Source: Diploscapter coronatus
Lineage: Eukaryota; Nematoda; Chromadorea; Rhabditida; Rhabditidae
Direction: 5' to 3'
DNA: 64,000 nucleotides
NCBI GenBank assembly: GCA_964036155.1
Contig: OZ038423.1
Coordinates: 47,693,249 to 47,757,248, forward strand
Shown one piece after another: positions 12,547-24,971 of the stretch; the stretch's first letter is position 1, and each line of letters opens with the position of its first letter. Position numbers and translations under genes: made by a program. The notes under the pieces were generated by a model. The model was not told the DNA's origin. It searched no databases and saw only the letters and a program-made list of their open reading frames with translations.

Positions 12547-15500
12547 ATGCGATACAATCAGCTCATAATATTCTGCTTATTTATTCTGCTCTACGGAGTC
12601 GAATTTGCATCATGCGGCGCGGAATGCAGCACGACCGGTGTGTGGGGCGAATGGGGTTATTCTTTAAAATTTTAAGTGTATTTCATTTTTTTTCATTTCA
12701 GGATCATGGACAAAGTGTCCGAACACGGTGAATCTTTGAATTCCTTAAAAATTAAAAATCTATTCAGGGAGATCCTACCTGGGACTTCATCACGAGGCAA
12801 CGAGAGTGCATGCCAACGCCAACTGGATGCACTCAAATGAAACCGTTCTCTTGTCCTGGAAAATACTCGGAGGTCGAATTCTGCAACACCACACCAGCTC
12901 CTGTAGTCACTATGACACCTGAGACCTCGCCCTCGCAAGAAGAGCAAACCACGTCGAGAATCGTCAACGCCACGACGTCATCGCCAATCGTCAACGCCAC
13001 GACGTCATCGCCAATCGTTCAAGAAACCAGCCCAAGTGGAAGTGAAGGAGATACAAGTCCCGTCGGAGGATCATCAGAAGGAAACGTGGCTACAAGTCCA
13101 GCCAGTATGAACTTCAATCAAAAATGAAAAGATTCTCATTTTTTTGTAATTTTAGACAGCCCGACATCTGCTGTCAATTCTGGATCTTCACCTGATAGCG
13201 GAAACGACGAAACCAGTCCCGCAGGTAATTTTGGGCGTCCGACGAGCGATTAAAATGAGACATATCGAATTTCGAACGTTTGAATGAACGACCACTTCGA
13301 TAGCGCACTCATGCACACTATCCTCCGACAATTACCTGCCTTTTTATAAGAAGTGCCATCAGATAATGTCCATGTGTGCACTCGGCAAATGTTCATTCAA
13401 TAAAACCTTAAAAATTTGATATTTTTCATGTTTGTCAAGTAGTCGGAGCACTATTTTTCTTAGACGTAAACCTGAAACAATGATATTGAATTTAAGAAGC
13501 AGATGCGACCTCGCCCTCTGCCCAAGAGACATCACCAGCGGCCGAAGGGTCGAGTGCCCAAGCGAGCGGATCGAGTGTGCCGGCCAGTGGAGGAAATACA
13601 AGCCCAGCCCCATCTGTCACGGATGGAAATGTCGATACAAGTCCAGCTCAAAGCGGATCTTCTCCCGAACCAGAAGGTTCGTCGCCTTCAGGCCAAGGGT
13701 CGTCACCGCAGGACTCAGGGTCTTCACAAGCCGCTCAAGGAACAAGTCCCTCGGAAAGTGGAGAGACGTCTCCTGCAGGAAATTCGGAATCAAGCCCATC
13801 TGAAGGCGGAGAAACCAGTCCCTCAGGAAATGGAGGAGAAAGCAGTCCAGTGCCAGGATCAGGATCCAGTCCTTCTGGAAACGAAGAGACGTCTCCTGGT
13901 GGAAATTCTGGCAGCCCATCTGGAGATGGCGAGAGCAGTCCAATGCCGAATTCGGGATCCAGTCCATCGGGTGCAAGTGAGAGCTCTCCAAGCGGAAGTG
14001 AGGATTCTGGCTCTCCGACAGGCGATTCGAGTGTTTCTGGTTCTGGAAGTGAAACATCACCGATGCCAGATGGTAATTCCGGAGCTCCTTCGGGATCGTC
14101 AACTGTGCCGGGCAATTCTGAACCATCAGCTACAGGTGTGGCAAAGTATGTTCAATTTAAAAATATTTAAATTAGGTCAGCCCGGTGCGACACAACCAAC
14201 TGGAGGATCGTCAGGTTGTAATTTTAATTTCTGAAGCCTCATAATCTTAATTTTAGAACCAGACTCTGGAGGAGAAACATCGCCGATGCCGAATTCGGAA
14301 TCCAGCCCATCTGGAGGTGGAGAAACCAGTCCCTCAGGAAATGGAGAAGAAAGTAGTCCAATGCCAGGATCAGGGTCCAGTCCTTCTGGAAATGGTGAAA
14401 CTTCTCCTGATGGAAATTCGGGATCCAGTCCATCAGGTGCAAGTGAGAGCTCTCCAAGCGGAAGTGAGGATTCTGGTGCTCCGACAGGCGATTCGAGTGT
14501 TTCTGATTCTGGAAGCGAAACATCACCGATGCCGGATGGTAATTCCGGAGCTCCTTCGGGATCTTCGGCGGTTCCAGGAAATTCTGAACCGTCTGCGACA
14601 GGTTTTACAAAATGTTTATTTCATTTTTGAAGAATTTACTTAAGGTCAATCTGAAGCATCCCAAGATGCTGGAGGATCGTCTGGTTCAAATTTCTGAATC
14701 ATTAGATCTAAATAAATTTGATTTAAGAACCTGCATCCGAAGGAGAGACATCACCAATGACTAGCGAAAACTCTGGATCTTCTGCAGGACCTGAAAATTC
14801 TGAACCCGCAACAACAGGTCTGAGTCTCCTTCTTCTTCCTCTTCAAATTCAGTGAATTTATTCTAGGACAATCTGAAGCGTCCCAAGCCACTGAAGGAGG
14901 ATCGTCAGGTTAGAATTTCTAAACCCTGAAAGTGTAAAAACGTAATCTTAGTATCAGCTTCTGGGGAAACATCGTCGATGCCCGTTTCGGAATCGTCATA
15001 CGCCTCTGAGGGTCCAAGAGGTTCTGTAGAGCCCGGAGACCCACCAGCCACGACAACGACGATGAAGCCTGGGTCGGGGACGACGGCTCCGAAAACAACG
15101 AAAACAAATCAAGGATCTGAAACGACTCACTTAACAACGACTACAACAGTGAGAACCCAGGACCCACAAAGTTCCGTCACGACGAGCTTCGTTGCCATTG
15201 GTGAAGATCTGATAACACTTGAGCGAAACCATTTCTGATTTTCAGTTTGCGACAACTGCAATGATCTGAACGTCTATCTCTACAAGGGCCAGCCTTACCA
15301 AGACGGAGCTTCGGTATTGAATCGATACACTTCTTCTGGCTGCAAGTTCGTTCAGTTCTTCTGTAGACCCATCGATGTAAATAAGTTTCATTTTTTAACA
15401 GATCAGACCATATTTTGAATTCCTATAATTGTCAAAGACCGACTACTTGAGGCGGAGTAAGTGACACGGACTTTTGATGCGTAAAAATTAGCGCGTTATT

Positions 15501-18500
15501 TGCAGCAGGTTTACACTATTACTTCGCTTTCAAGAAACGAATGCAACGACTATTTGCTGCATACGCAATGCACACTTTGCGCGTTCGCATTTTTGCATTA
15601 TTTAGTTCGTCTCAAGTTATCGGCCATTGACAATACTAGCGTAGCTTTTGCGAATAACCTCAATCTTTAGTGGTCCGATAGCAGCACAGTGCGTACCGTC
15701 TTCAACAAGAACCCGAACGCGACGGCACCTTTGAATGCGAACATCCAGTGTATGAATGGGAAGTGGTACGATGAAGAGAATCACACTGAAATCTCCTCGT
15801 TGTCTTGTATTTATGACCAGAATGAAGATTCTGTAACTACGAGCGGTAAATAAATCAACAGAAATCGTTAGGAGTATATATCTTTATAGCAACAACCCTA
15901 TCTCCGACTTCCACCGCCAAAGGACCTTTAAGCGGTAAACCTCTTCGAAACATTTAAAGCCGCTTACCGAGTCATTGGTCTATCGGGATGCTTCGAGTTT
16001 CCTCCAAACTATGCTTGATTTTGTAGCCATCGTGACCATTTCCGTCTATTCTTTTGCCAAGAGCGAAAAAGTTAAATCGTTGAATTTTGGAGGAAACCCT
16101 AAGCGACCGTATTTACGATCTCCAGAGTCCGCCCCGATCGTCGACCACAACATTCCCTGTCAGAACTGCAGTCAACTCGTCGTCAACCCGAAAGTCGATC
16201 AGGTAAGTTCATGTTTGGCTTTCTAAAAGTTCTAAGAGAAAAACTAGGCTGGATCAGCTATTTTGAACTTTGAGCTGGGCGATTGCTTGACTGTCGACGT
16301 GTTCTGTCAGCCTGTTGGGGTATGTTTAGAAATTTGTAATAGGATGGTTGAGACAATTATTTGCATAACTTTGCAGTCGACTTATAATATTCACAAAGAA
16401 TAAAACATTCAGAACTTTACCACCGTGGACCTGCTTTTCGATGGAGTAAGTATTGGATTGAGCGGAAGCACGGTCAACCGGACCTTCACTTGCAACAACG
16501 CGACGCAGTGGGTCGACGTTACTACCGGACAGATTGTGATGAATATTGCGTGTGCTATGGTCAATTGTAAGTCTTGGTAAAGCTTGGGGAAATTATTTAT
16601 TGCTTTAAATTTAGCCTCGACAAGTACTGTCGCTCCACCATCCACGACTCCAGCGACTTTGCCGATAGTCACAGAGGATCCTTTGAGTAAGCATTGTAAT
16701 TTTTAGGTTACCCTCTTGAACAGGTCAAATTATTTTAATAGCTTTTTTCACAAGTTAAACTCTGAAACCTATAAATTTTCAAGGTGCATGCGACAGGTGC
16801 CCAAACGTCATCGCCCAACCATTGAACGAGACCAACTACTACAATGGGATGCTGGTACTCGATCATTACAATCAAACGTCCAAGTGCAGGGTCGTCGATA
16901 TGACTTGTCAGGGAACACGGGTAAGTTTTAAAATTTAACGGATCAAAGCAACTACCGTGACTTTCTACTTTAGTCATTAGTATAGATTCTCAAAAAATAT
17001 TTAGCCTTCCGAATACACCGCATTGATCATCAATTCGTACTATTTCATCAGCGTCGGTACAGGAGTCCAGGTTTCAAATTCCGAAACATCCAAAGTATCA
17101 TTCATTTCAGGAGCTCACCGTAACCTGCTCATCTTCTGGGACTTGGCTATGGGACGGACTTGACATTACAACGGCAAGCTGCATTTTGACAGGTAAAACC
17201 TATTGAATGAAAACAAAAAACACGAGATAGAGTTCCATCAAGAATGAAAACGTGAAAGGAAAGGGAAAGGTGTATTAGTGGCGCGGAAAAAGGTCATCGA
17301 GAGCTGGTGCATGCAGAGGAAACACTACGACTCTGTCACTAGCTCTCTTCATTGTACGCATATTTCATCGTAGGGTTGCCAGAGTCTGCTTTTCCACTCT
17401 ATGCTCGAATAACCCCTTTTGCGCGTTGACAATGCGAGTGATGACGAATTTATAAATGGGGGAATAGGAGAGGCGATAAAACTCATCATAGTTTCAACAA
17501 TCTTCAAACGCAGACTAAGATATAGCATTACTCCTCTATTGGGCTTTCCCAAAATCCAATAACTCTTCGCTACAATGTGCAGCCATTTGTTCTCGACATT
17601 GACAATTAATTTGTTTAGAATTAGCCACTATCATTTTGATAGGATGGCAACTAGTTTTGCAAACTCTCGAGTTTTCGAGAGTGATATTGAAGCTGTAAGT
17701 TGATTATGCGCGGAAATCAACCGTAGGTAGTATTGCAAAGAATTTAGAAGTTATTGCAGTTTGCCAGTTTACTTTCCTGAAACAGCAGAAAAATTCTAGA
17801 TTCCTCTACCCAACCCATTCCAAACAACATGTCGACTTTGCCGCCTACAGCAGCCCCAGCGACCATGCCAACGACGACCGCCGTGACTCTTGCACCAGGT
17901 CAAACCACCCCAGATCCAGCTATCGGTAACTTTTTAAATCTGCTTGTAAAAATCGAACTTCTAGTGGCTTGCAACTCCTGCTCGCGTCTTCCAGTGATAT
18001 CCAATGGAGTGAATAACTTCGAGAATGGGTTCACCATCCTGCAAAATGGCAACAACGGACAGTGCATGGAAGTGGCGGTGACGTGTCAGGGAGAGGCGGT
18101 AAGCTTAGATAAATTTATAGGTGACATCACAAAGAACGTATCATCAATTATATATTTCCTTGATATATTCCACGTTTATTGAAACCAAACCCTGAAATTC
18201 CAGTCAACCGAAAGTGTCGCCATCGTCTCTGGTGTTAATATTCTCGAATCGAGTCAAGGCTCGGTGCAGATGAACCTGACCTGCAATGAATTCCACGTTT
18301 GGACGTCGCCAGATGGAATAGTTATCGATTCCATTTCATGCAGCGTTGCTCGAGGTAAGCCATTTATTAGCATCAAAGATTAAAATTTCTCGAGCTCACG
18401 AGATTATCTCGAATCGGATTAGTGTAGTATTTTGATGTGACAACTTTGGTTGAGTGCTGCAATATTTGGTTTCATGTGAATGAAGGGCAAGACGCGTATC

Positions 18501-21189
18501 TGAAACAAATAGTAGTTCGCTTTTTGTACTAATAAATGGTTATCCTTCAGAAAGAACTACCGCACTCCTTCCCACCACTCCAACCACTGTTCCATCTACT
18601 TCGACTCTTCCGCCGACGACGACGACGACGGCAACAACAACAACAACAGTTCCCTTGACGACGACGACGACAGCTATGCCAACGACGGCTTCGCTTTGTT
18701 CTTCCTGTCCTAACATGGAAGCACTATCGATTCCAAGCCCGAATGACGTCGACACAAATGGACAGCTGCTTTTGGACCATTACGTTCAGTCCTTGATCAA
18801 CTGTAGGACTGTCGTCATCAAGTGCAGTGGACCTGATGTGGGAATTCGTGACGTTTTGAGTTTCTATCCTAATAACTCAATTCCGTACACCATATCAGTG
18901 AAATTTACTCAAATCAAGCTTCAATCATTTATTTTAAGCCCAGAAACATAAAGATTTCTTCAGACCTATCACAACGCAACGATTCTCTACAACGGCGTGA
19001 TGGAGCCATCGATGATGATCACGAGTCCGGGCCAGATCTCGACATCTCTCGTTTGCGACTCAACTGGGCAGTGGTCTAGACTTGGGAAAAGCATCACGGG
19101 AGTGGCATGTCTTGTGCAAGGTATTTCATTTTTTCTCTCGAAATACATAAAACAAAATCAACCAAAAATCAAGATCATAAATCTCATGGTAGTATGATTT
19201 TTTCGAAACCTATTCAGAAGCTTTGACCTTTTACACCCTAATGAAATGATTATCAAAATCACTGAATTTCGTGAAACGAGCTAATTTTCCGAATCTTATT
19301 TATAATCATTGAGCATTGTTATTAACATTTCTATTGAACAACCAAAGTCACTGATTGCAATCGCGTTCTTCTAAATTTCTCGAGGCTTATTCACAAGCTT
19401 TCATTCTTTCATTCAGCCCTCCCCAACGGAGCCACCCTTCCGCCAGTCGTTCCAACGACCTCCGCGCCTGAGATCACCGTCCCAGTGCCAACCGAAACAG
19501 CAGCATGTGCCTCGTGCAGTCGATCGTTGGTGACATCAGTTCCTTCCGGGTACCAAGGCGCTTTCCTGACTATGGACTCCAGCTTCAACCCCTGTCTGTC
19601 TGTACAACTGTCGTGCAGTGCTCCAGATGTAAAAAATTATTTGCAATTCATATGCTTTAAGAAGACCGATCATTGAAACATTCAAATTGGCACTAATTTG
19701 TCACCCGATGATGCGCACGTAGATATGAATTGTATACTTCTGCAAAGTTCACATACTTATTGAAGAACCACGCTATGATAATTGCTTAGGCCGATTGAAA
19801 TATCACAATCTCAAGAACAAAAATTCTAGCACGTCTCCGCCGTTTCGATTCTTTCATCCACCGGGTTGTTACTTTCAACCAGCAACGGTATGACGAACCT
19901 GACGATTTCATGCAGCGATTCTGCTCAATGGGTCACACAGTTTGGGACCGCTATTACGGGGATTTCATGCGGAATAGTTGCTCGTAAGATTATTAAAATT
20001 ATCACTCACGTCCATAACTTTAACTAAATGGATCATTAGTTGGATACTAGATAAGTTAAATGAATTTCATCAAATTTAATGGAATATGATTCGCCAAATT
20101 GTGGATCATTTCAAGTTACTCAAGTTTCGATTTATGTCGACTTCATCGTTTATGTCATATCAAGTAATAAATCTCGGCCAAGTATCTATGCATCCCTCAT
20201 CATAACTAGTCATGTCTTATCATATACTCAAGTTGTCATTAAAAATGATCCCCAACATAACCATCTATCAGTGCGCGAATATCTCGTTGATTCTGACGAG
20301 TTTAGCCACGACTATTCCTGCCACAACCACAACAACTCTGCCTACCCTTCCAACTACATTGACGACACTGCTGACTCAAGCAACGACTACTACTCGACAA
20401 GTATGTTTTAGGAGTTTTCTTGACTTCGAAAAATCTCTTGGGCCTGTTTTGCAATAAATGTCAAAAATTAAACGCATTTGTCCAGAAAGTTGTCATGGTT
20501 TGTTTCAAAGAAATTTCTTGTGAAAAATGATCGAATTTCGATATTATTAGTTGCTGAAACAATTTACAAAAAAGAACTAAACCGCCAGATAGTAATTCTT
20601 ACTGACTAAATTTTTTTAAATTCAGCCTTCCCAAGGAGCGGGTGGCTGTGAATCATCGTACTGGGCTGAATGGCAAGAGTGGTCTTCGTGCACGGATGAT
20701 TGTGGTATGCAAAATCAAAAAGTAGCCACTTTTAATCCATTTTCAGGATCCTGTGGAACTCATCAGCGCTTCAGAGCATGTAACAAAGCTATGCCAGACT
20801 GTCTCTGTAGTGGGTAAGATATTTTTTTTCATAAGTTGCATAAAAATTAAAAATTTACAATATCAAAATTAGACAATTTCTTCGAGAACTATCAGCAAAA
20901 TATTACCTTCAAAGTCCATATAAAAATGTTACTTTCCCATGTGTTTCATTAAACTCGAAGAATGAACAACATTCACAAATCTTTAATTCATCATCGCTAA
21001 AAGAATCTTATATTAGATCCATTTATCTTCATGAAATTTCTAAAAACATCTTCTAGAACCGCCTACGAAAAGGTGCCCTGTAATCTGAACGTCTGCAAGT
21101 ACCCCCGAACTCCATCTTGCTGTACTCCATACACCCCTCAATCTGGATCTAATGGTGTTTTCCAGTGCCTATCACCACCAACTGATTAA
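12547..21189 (+). CDS. Secreted modular mucin: TSR, Ser/Pro/Gly-rich tract, six C6 domains, TSR
   Basis: About 32 exons splice to roughly 1,500 residues. A signal peptide (MRYNQLIIFCLFILLYGVEFAS) leads into a thrombospondin type-1 repeat with WGEWGSWTKC and CPGKYSEVEFC. A long tract of TSPSG/SSPSG repeats follows, rich in Ser, Gly, Pro, Glu and Thr. Six cysteine-rich modules of the nematode C6 type come next, each opening CxxC (CDNC, CQNC, CDRC, CNSC, CSSC, CASC) and containing a V.C/TC pair and a closing SC, separated by Thr-rich linkers. A second TSR ends the protein (WAEWQEWSSC, CGTHQRFRAC, CNLNVC). Both TSRs have WxxWxxW C-mannosylation patterns. The protein should be extracellular, heavily O-glycosylated and possibly proteoglycan-like, since many SG dipeptides lie near acidic residues. 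Nearly all domain-boundary introns are phase 1. Function is not known; surface coat, gut lining or egg matrix are possibilities. Confidence 0.85.
13503..14602 (+). repeat. Ser/Pro/Gly-rich repeats with a near-identical internal duplication
   Basis: Two exons (13503-14135 and about 14257-14601) encode degenerate ETSPSGNG/SSPSG units. Their 3' ends carry a 184-bp direct duplication, 13953-14136 versus 14419-14602, differing at only a few positions and encoding SPSGSEDSG, TGDSSVSG/DSG and MPDGNSGAPSGSS in both copies. The duplication includes the exon end and donor site, so it copied a unit together with its splice junction. The opposite strand also shows long open frames here; these are a by-product of the repeat composition. 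Confidence 0.85.
15246..19982 (+). other. Six tandem C6 modules within the mucin gene
   Basis: Approximate module spans are 15246-15816, 16154-16560, 16785-17187, 17966-18353, 18694-19120 and 19502-19981. Each begins with CxxC, has a central C near VxxxCQ/CS and ends with a Cys after the W of the last strand (for example GKWYDEE, TQWVDV, GTWLWDG, HVWTSPDG, GQWSRLG, AQWVTQFG). Each is interrupted near its middle by a phase-0 intron just after the central cysteine, and flanked by phase-1 introns in the Thr-rich linkers. That shared structure shows they arose by repeated duplication of one two-exon cassette. Confidence 0.75.
18600..18690 (+). repeat. ACG/ACA trinucleotide tract encoding poly-Thr
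   Basis: Runs of ACG and ACA codons encode a nearly pure threonine linker before the fifth C6 module. It is a coding microsatellite and likely polymorphic in length. It also produces a spurious Val-rich open frame on the other strand. Confidence 0.8.
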
Positions 21190-24100
21190 TCAAAATCGAT
21201 ACCACTTACCAAAATTACCAAATCAGGTTACCATTTAGAGATAAATCAGATACTTCATGATAAACTAATTAGTGTTGATTATTTTCATAATATCATGAAG
21301 TTTCCTGAAACGTTCTAGTAAATGAAGAATGGTAATCCGATTTCAGAACCCATTAGATATTGATGAAATCTCGTATAAACTATCTTCAGCTATTGTTTGT
21401 AAAGTGTTGAACAAAATAATATCTGTGATCATTTCAATATGACTTAACCGGTAATCAGAAACTAATAAAATTTAGGCCTACATAAAACTCTTGAAAGAAA
21501 TGAAATAACTCTATTCTATATTCTTTTTTAAATTTCGAAACCTATCGATTATTTGAAACTTTCATATTTCTTTAGAACCTAACAACACGTGAAGCGGCTA
21601 AGTTTTTCTTCCTTTCTGCTTCTTTTCACTCTTTTTCCGAAATGTAAAATGCTTATCTCGAACTCATCTCTCGGAATCTCGAACTTGCCACGGGCAAGAT
21701 GATCATTTGAACAGGGGTTATTCGAGATTAGTACTTTGAAATTTTTTAGGATTTTAGGATTTCATAGTTTTTTTCTGAAATTAACTCAGATTTTGCTAAA
21801 ATTTCTTCAAAACAAGAAAATCGGGCCTAATCTTTCGCTGTATACCAATTTTCATGGTGTGTGTTCTGATGGATGATTAGCTCTGTCTTTTTACTCCTCT
21901 TTCTCTCCCTCTCTACTTTGATACTAGGAGGCATTTTTTACGATTTTGCAATTGGATATATCGGTTTGCTTTGAAATTGAGATACATACCGCTCTCTCGT
22001 ATAACTCAATCTTTCTCTCCCTTTCTTTCTCTCCCCTTTCCATTCTTTATCTCTCTCCATTTCATACTCTCTCATCTCTATTCCTTTTGGCTTGAAGCCA
22101 GTGTGCCGCCATCGATTATTTTGCTAAAGCTTCCACAAAGTGAGGGTGAGAGAAATAGCGTTCAATTTGAGAGAGGGAAAAAAAGAAGAGAGAAATATAG
22201 TGTGAAATTAAGAGAGGAAAATGCATTTTCCAACGATTGCTCTCAAAAGTGTGTATTTTTGAGGAATATATCGGCGCTTGATAGGCTTTCGACTTTATTT
22301 TATCCCGCCAAATTTTCAAACATTTCAATTTTCCTCATTTTTTTCAGCCTAAAAATTCAATATTTTATTTTTTTCCAAAAAAAATTTCATCTTTTTCACA
22401 TATATCTTGTAATCTTGAACCTTTCGACCTTTATCTCCTCCTAAAATCTAATCATCCTACCTACTGAGCCATTCAACCGAAAACTTTGATCCCCGATTTT
22501 TCAACATTTTAAAAGTCGCATCGAGACTTTTTCAAAGACGTTCTATCCGTTATCAAGGTTCTCAAAACATCTTTGTATATCGAAAGAAGATAACATTTTC
22601 TTGACATGAGGTGTGAAAAGCGATCACACTTTGGATAAGATTTTCATTCAACCTGTTAAATTTTCTAAGCGCAAGACAAATATTGCATCATTTAGCTCGA
22701 TAATTTAAATAAAATTTTACTTTCATTTTTCGATTATTTGCTCAAAAATGTTGCACAATTTTGCAAAATATCATTCTTATCACTGATTATTTGATCAATA
22801 TCGTCATTGACCTTAGAAAACCCCACACGTGAGAATCTACCTCCTTAGATTTACGACTGGTCAAAATTGATAATTCAAACAATTTCTTTTCAGAGTCAAA
22901 AATAGCGCTTTGCCTTTTTGCCAAACCCATTAATTACCCAAGCATTGACAGTTCAATGTTAGGCAGATACTTGGTTCGTGAGCGAAAAATTTAACCTTGA
23001 GGTTCAGATTTTTAATTTTTTCCGCCAAAACATATCGCTTCTACACGTATTTTGGACAATTTTTTCAAACATTTTAACCGAAAATATCGACCTCTCGATA
23101 AAATTTCCTTTTGAAAGTCAATTAATTCTATAAAAAAGCGCTACTCAAAATAAATTCAGTTGTTTTCTCATAATTTTCGCTAGGTTGTCATAGAAATATG
23201 ACTGGGGAAATCGTTATGAGAAAAGTGGTGGAAGGGAGCGTTGGAACGACAATTTGTCAGAAATGCTCAGATTAAAGTGATTCGATGATCAAGTGGTTAA
23301 ATCTCCATCTTTTGCCAAAGTTTATTTTAAATCTCTCATGCATTGATTTCTGGTAACATTTGAAATTTCTAAAATTCTGTATCGTCATTTTAAAATAATT
23401 AATTATTCAACAGAACCTCTTTGAATTGATTCCTTATTAATTCTTTCAGATCTGTCAAATTTTGCAACATAATACTGGTTTCGTGTTTAGTAATTTGGTC
23501 AGAAAATTTTCTGTGAATTAATTATTACCAATGTTATTCATTTCCTCGAAAATTCCAAAACATACTCTTCCTTCATGCTTATTCACACACCGTTTTTCAT
23601 CAATTCCCGCCCTTTCGAATGTCCATTTTATGCGTTGAATACCATTCTCTGTCAAAGACAGGCTCTTTTCTATAAATCATTCCCTGCTCTGCGCCTCTAC
23701 ACTTTTATAAATTGACACTTGCCAGAAATACGGCATTTATGGTTATTTGGAAACCGCGAGACCACGAGATACGGGACATAGGCGAAGTAGTATATATAGG
23801 ATTAGGGTAGGGTATGCGATGATAGACTTTCTTTTTCCACACCATTTCTTAGTGTCTCGTAATATCGCGGTTTTCAAGGTGCCAAATTTATCGATGTTTC
23901 GATTTTTTTCTAAAAGCCAATAATTGTTCATTTTCTTTTTTGATCGTTTGTATACTTTTTCTTTGTAATTACATGCCATTATCAACACATAGGCAGAAAC
24001 TTTCAACATTCCATTTTTTCATAAATTAATCTTTTCATTCTACACAAGCCTTTTATCAAATTTTTTGATAAAAAATGCAATTTTTACTTTTTTTTATCAA

Positions 24101-24971
24101 GCGAAAACGTAAAAATTAGAGAAAGAAAGATAAATTTAAGACTTGAGCTCTCGCGAACTAGATTTGCTATTCTCGCCATGCTTATAGTCAGCTTATATCG
24201 ACTTTATCAAATTATCCCAGCCGCTTTTCTTCTTCTACCCTTAACCACATTAAAAAATTTTCATCTTTTCAAAACACCTCTACCCCTTAAAAACCGGCCT
24301 ATTTTATCATGTTTTTTCGACTCGCTAAACTTTTCCAGACTTTATTTTCTTCCATTTTCATTATTGAGCTCTCACTAACTTTCTTGTAATGTTGAAAGAC
24401 GGCTTAAAACAGATTGGATATCTAAAATTTTAAATGGAAATTTTTCAGCTCCCTTGCGGCTCTGCCGCTGTTTGGCTGTGAAAGACAGTTCCAGATTTAA
24501 ACCAACCATTTTCAGGTAAAACTTATTTTTTAAATCTTTCTTTTTCACAAATTCGACAAAGGTTCCAAAATTAAGAAAAAGATCTAAAAAATTTCCTTTC
24601 TAAAATTCTTTAAAAAATGAAAATTTTATAAAATACTACAAATTTGTTCTCATTTGTTTAATTCTATAAAATTGTCAAGTTTTGAAACTTCCCGTAAACA
24701 TTCGAGTTCCGGTCAAACTATGTTCAAATAGTGACACTTTTGATCGGAATCTTAGAATCGTTTTTCATAATTTCGAACGCTTTGTAAACATTTTCGATTT
24801 AGTTTCTAGGTGTTTGCCTTTTCAGCAGAGTCGAAGTTTATAAGTTTCAAAATCAAATGATTCGAAAGTTTCTAACTTTAAGCAATACCGTAGATTTCCA
24901 CCTTCAAATAAAGACTTTAGATACCACCTTGATAATATTACTAAAAATACCAAGAGCTACCACTTTCAGTG
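21190..24971. other. Large intergenic region with a possible 5' noncoding exon
   Basis: This 3.8 kb stretch has pyrimidine-rich patches (around 22000-22080), short open frames without domains, and a foldback pair at 23747-23772/23852-23877. A segment at about 24449-24515 is bounded by a TTTTTCAG acceptor and a CAG|GTAAAA donor. It contains stops in all frames, so it could be a 5' untranslated exon of the downstream Ttd14-like gene. Nothing else is supported. Confidence 0.45.
23747..23877. repeat. Imperfect inverted repeat (foldback element candidate)
   Basis: Arms at 23747-23772 and 23852-23877 pair at 21 of 26 positions (core AAACCGCGA and ACGAGA). The 131-bp unit looks like a decayed foldback or MITE. 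No target duplication was identified. Confidence 0.55.

Noticed and set aside
13617..14526. Several long open frames antisense or out of frame to the mucin repeats
   Set aside because: They arise from the repeated GGA/TCC-rich codons. The chosen frame alone gives TSPSG repeats and joins in phase to TSR and C6 exons.
18540..18755. Val-rich minus-strand open frame
   Set aside because: It is the complement of the poly-Thr ACG/ACA tract.
21971..22444. 157-codon open frame upstream of the Ttd14-like gene
   Set aside because: It derives from a TCTC/TTTC-rich tract with Ser/Phe/Leu composition; nothing supports coding.
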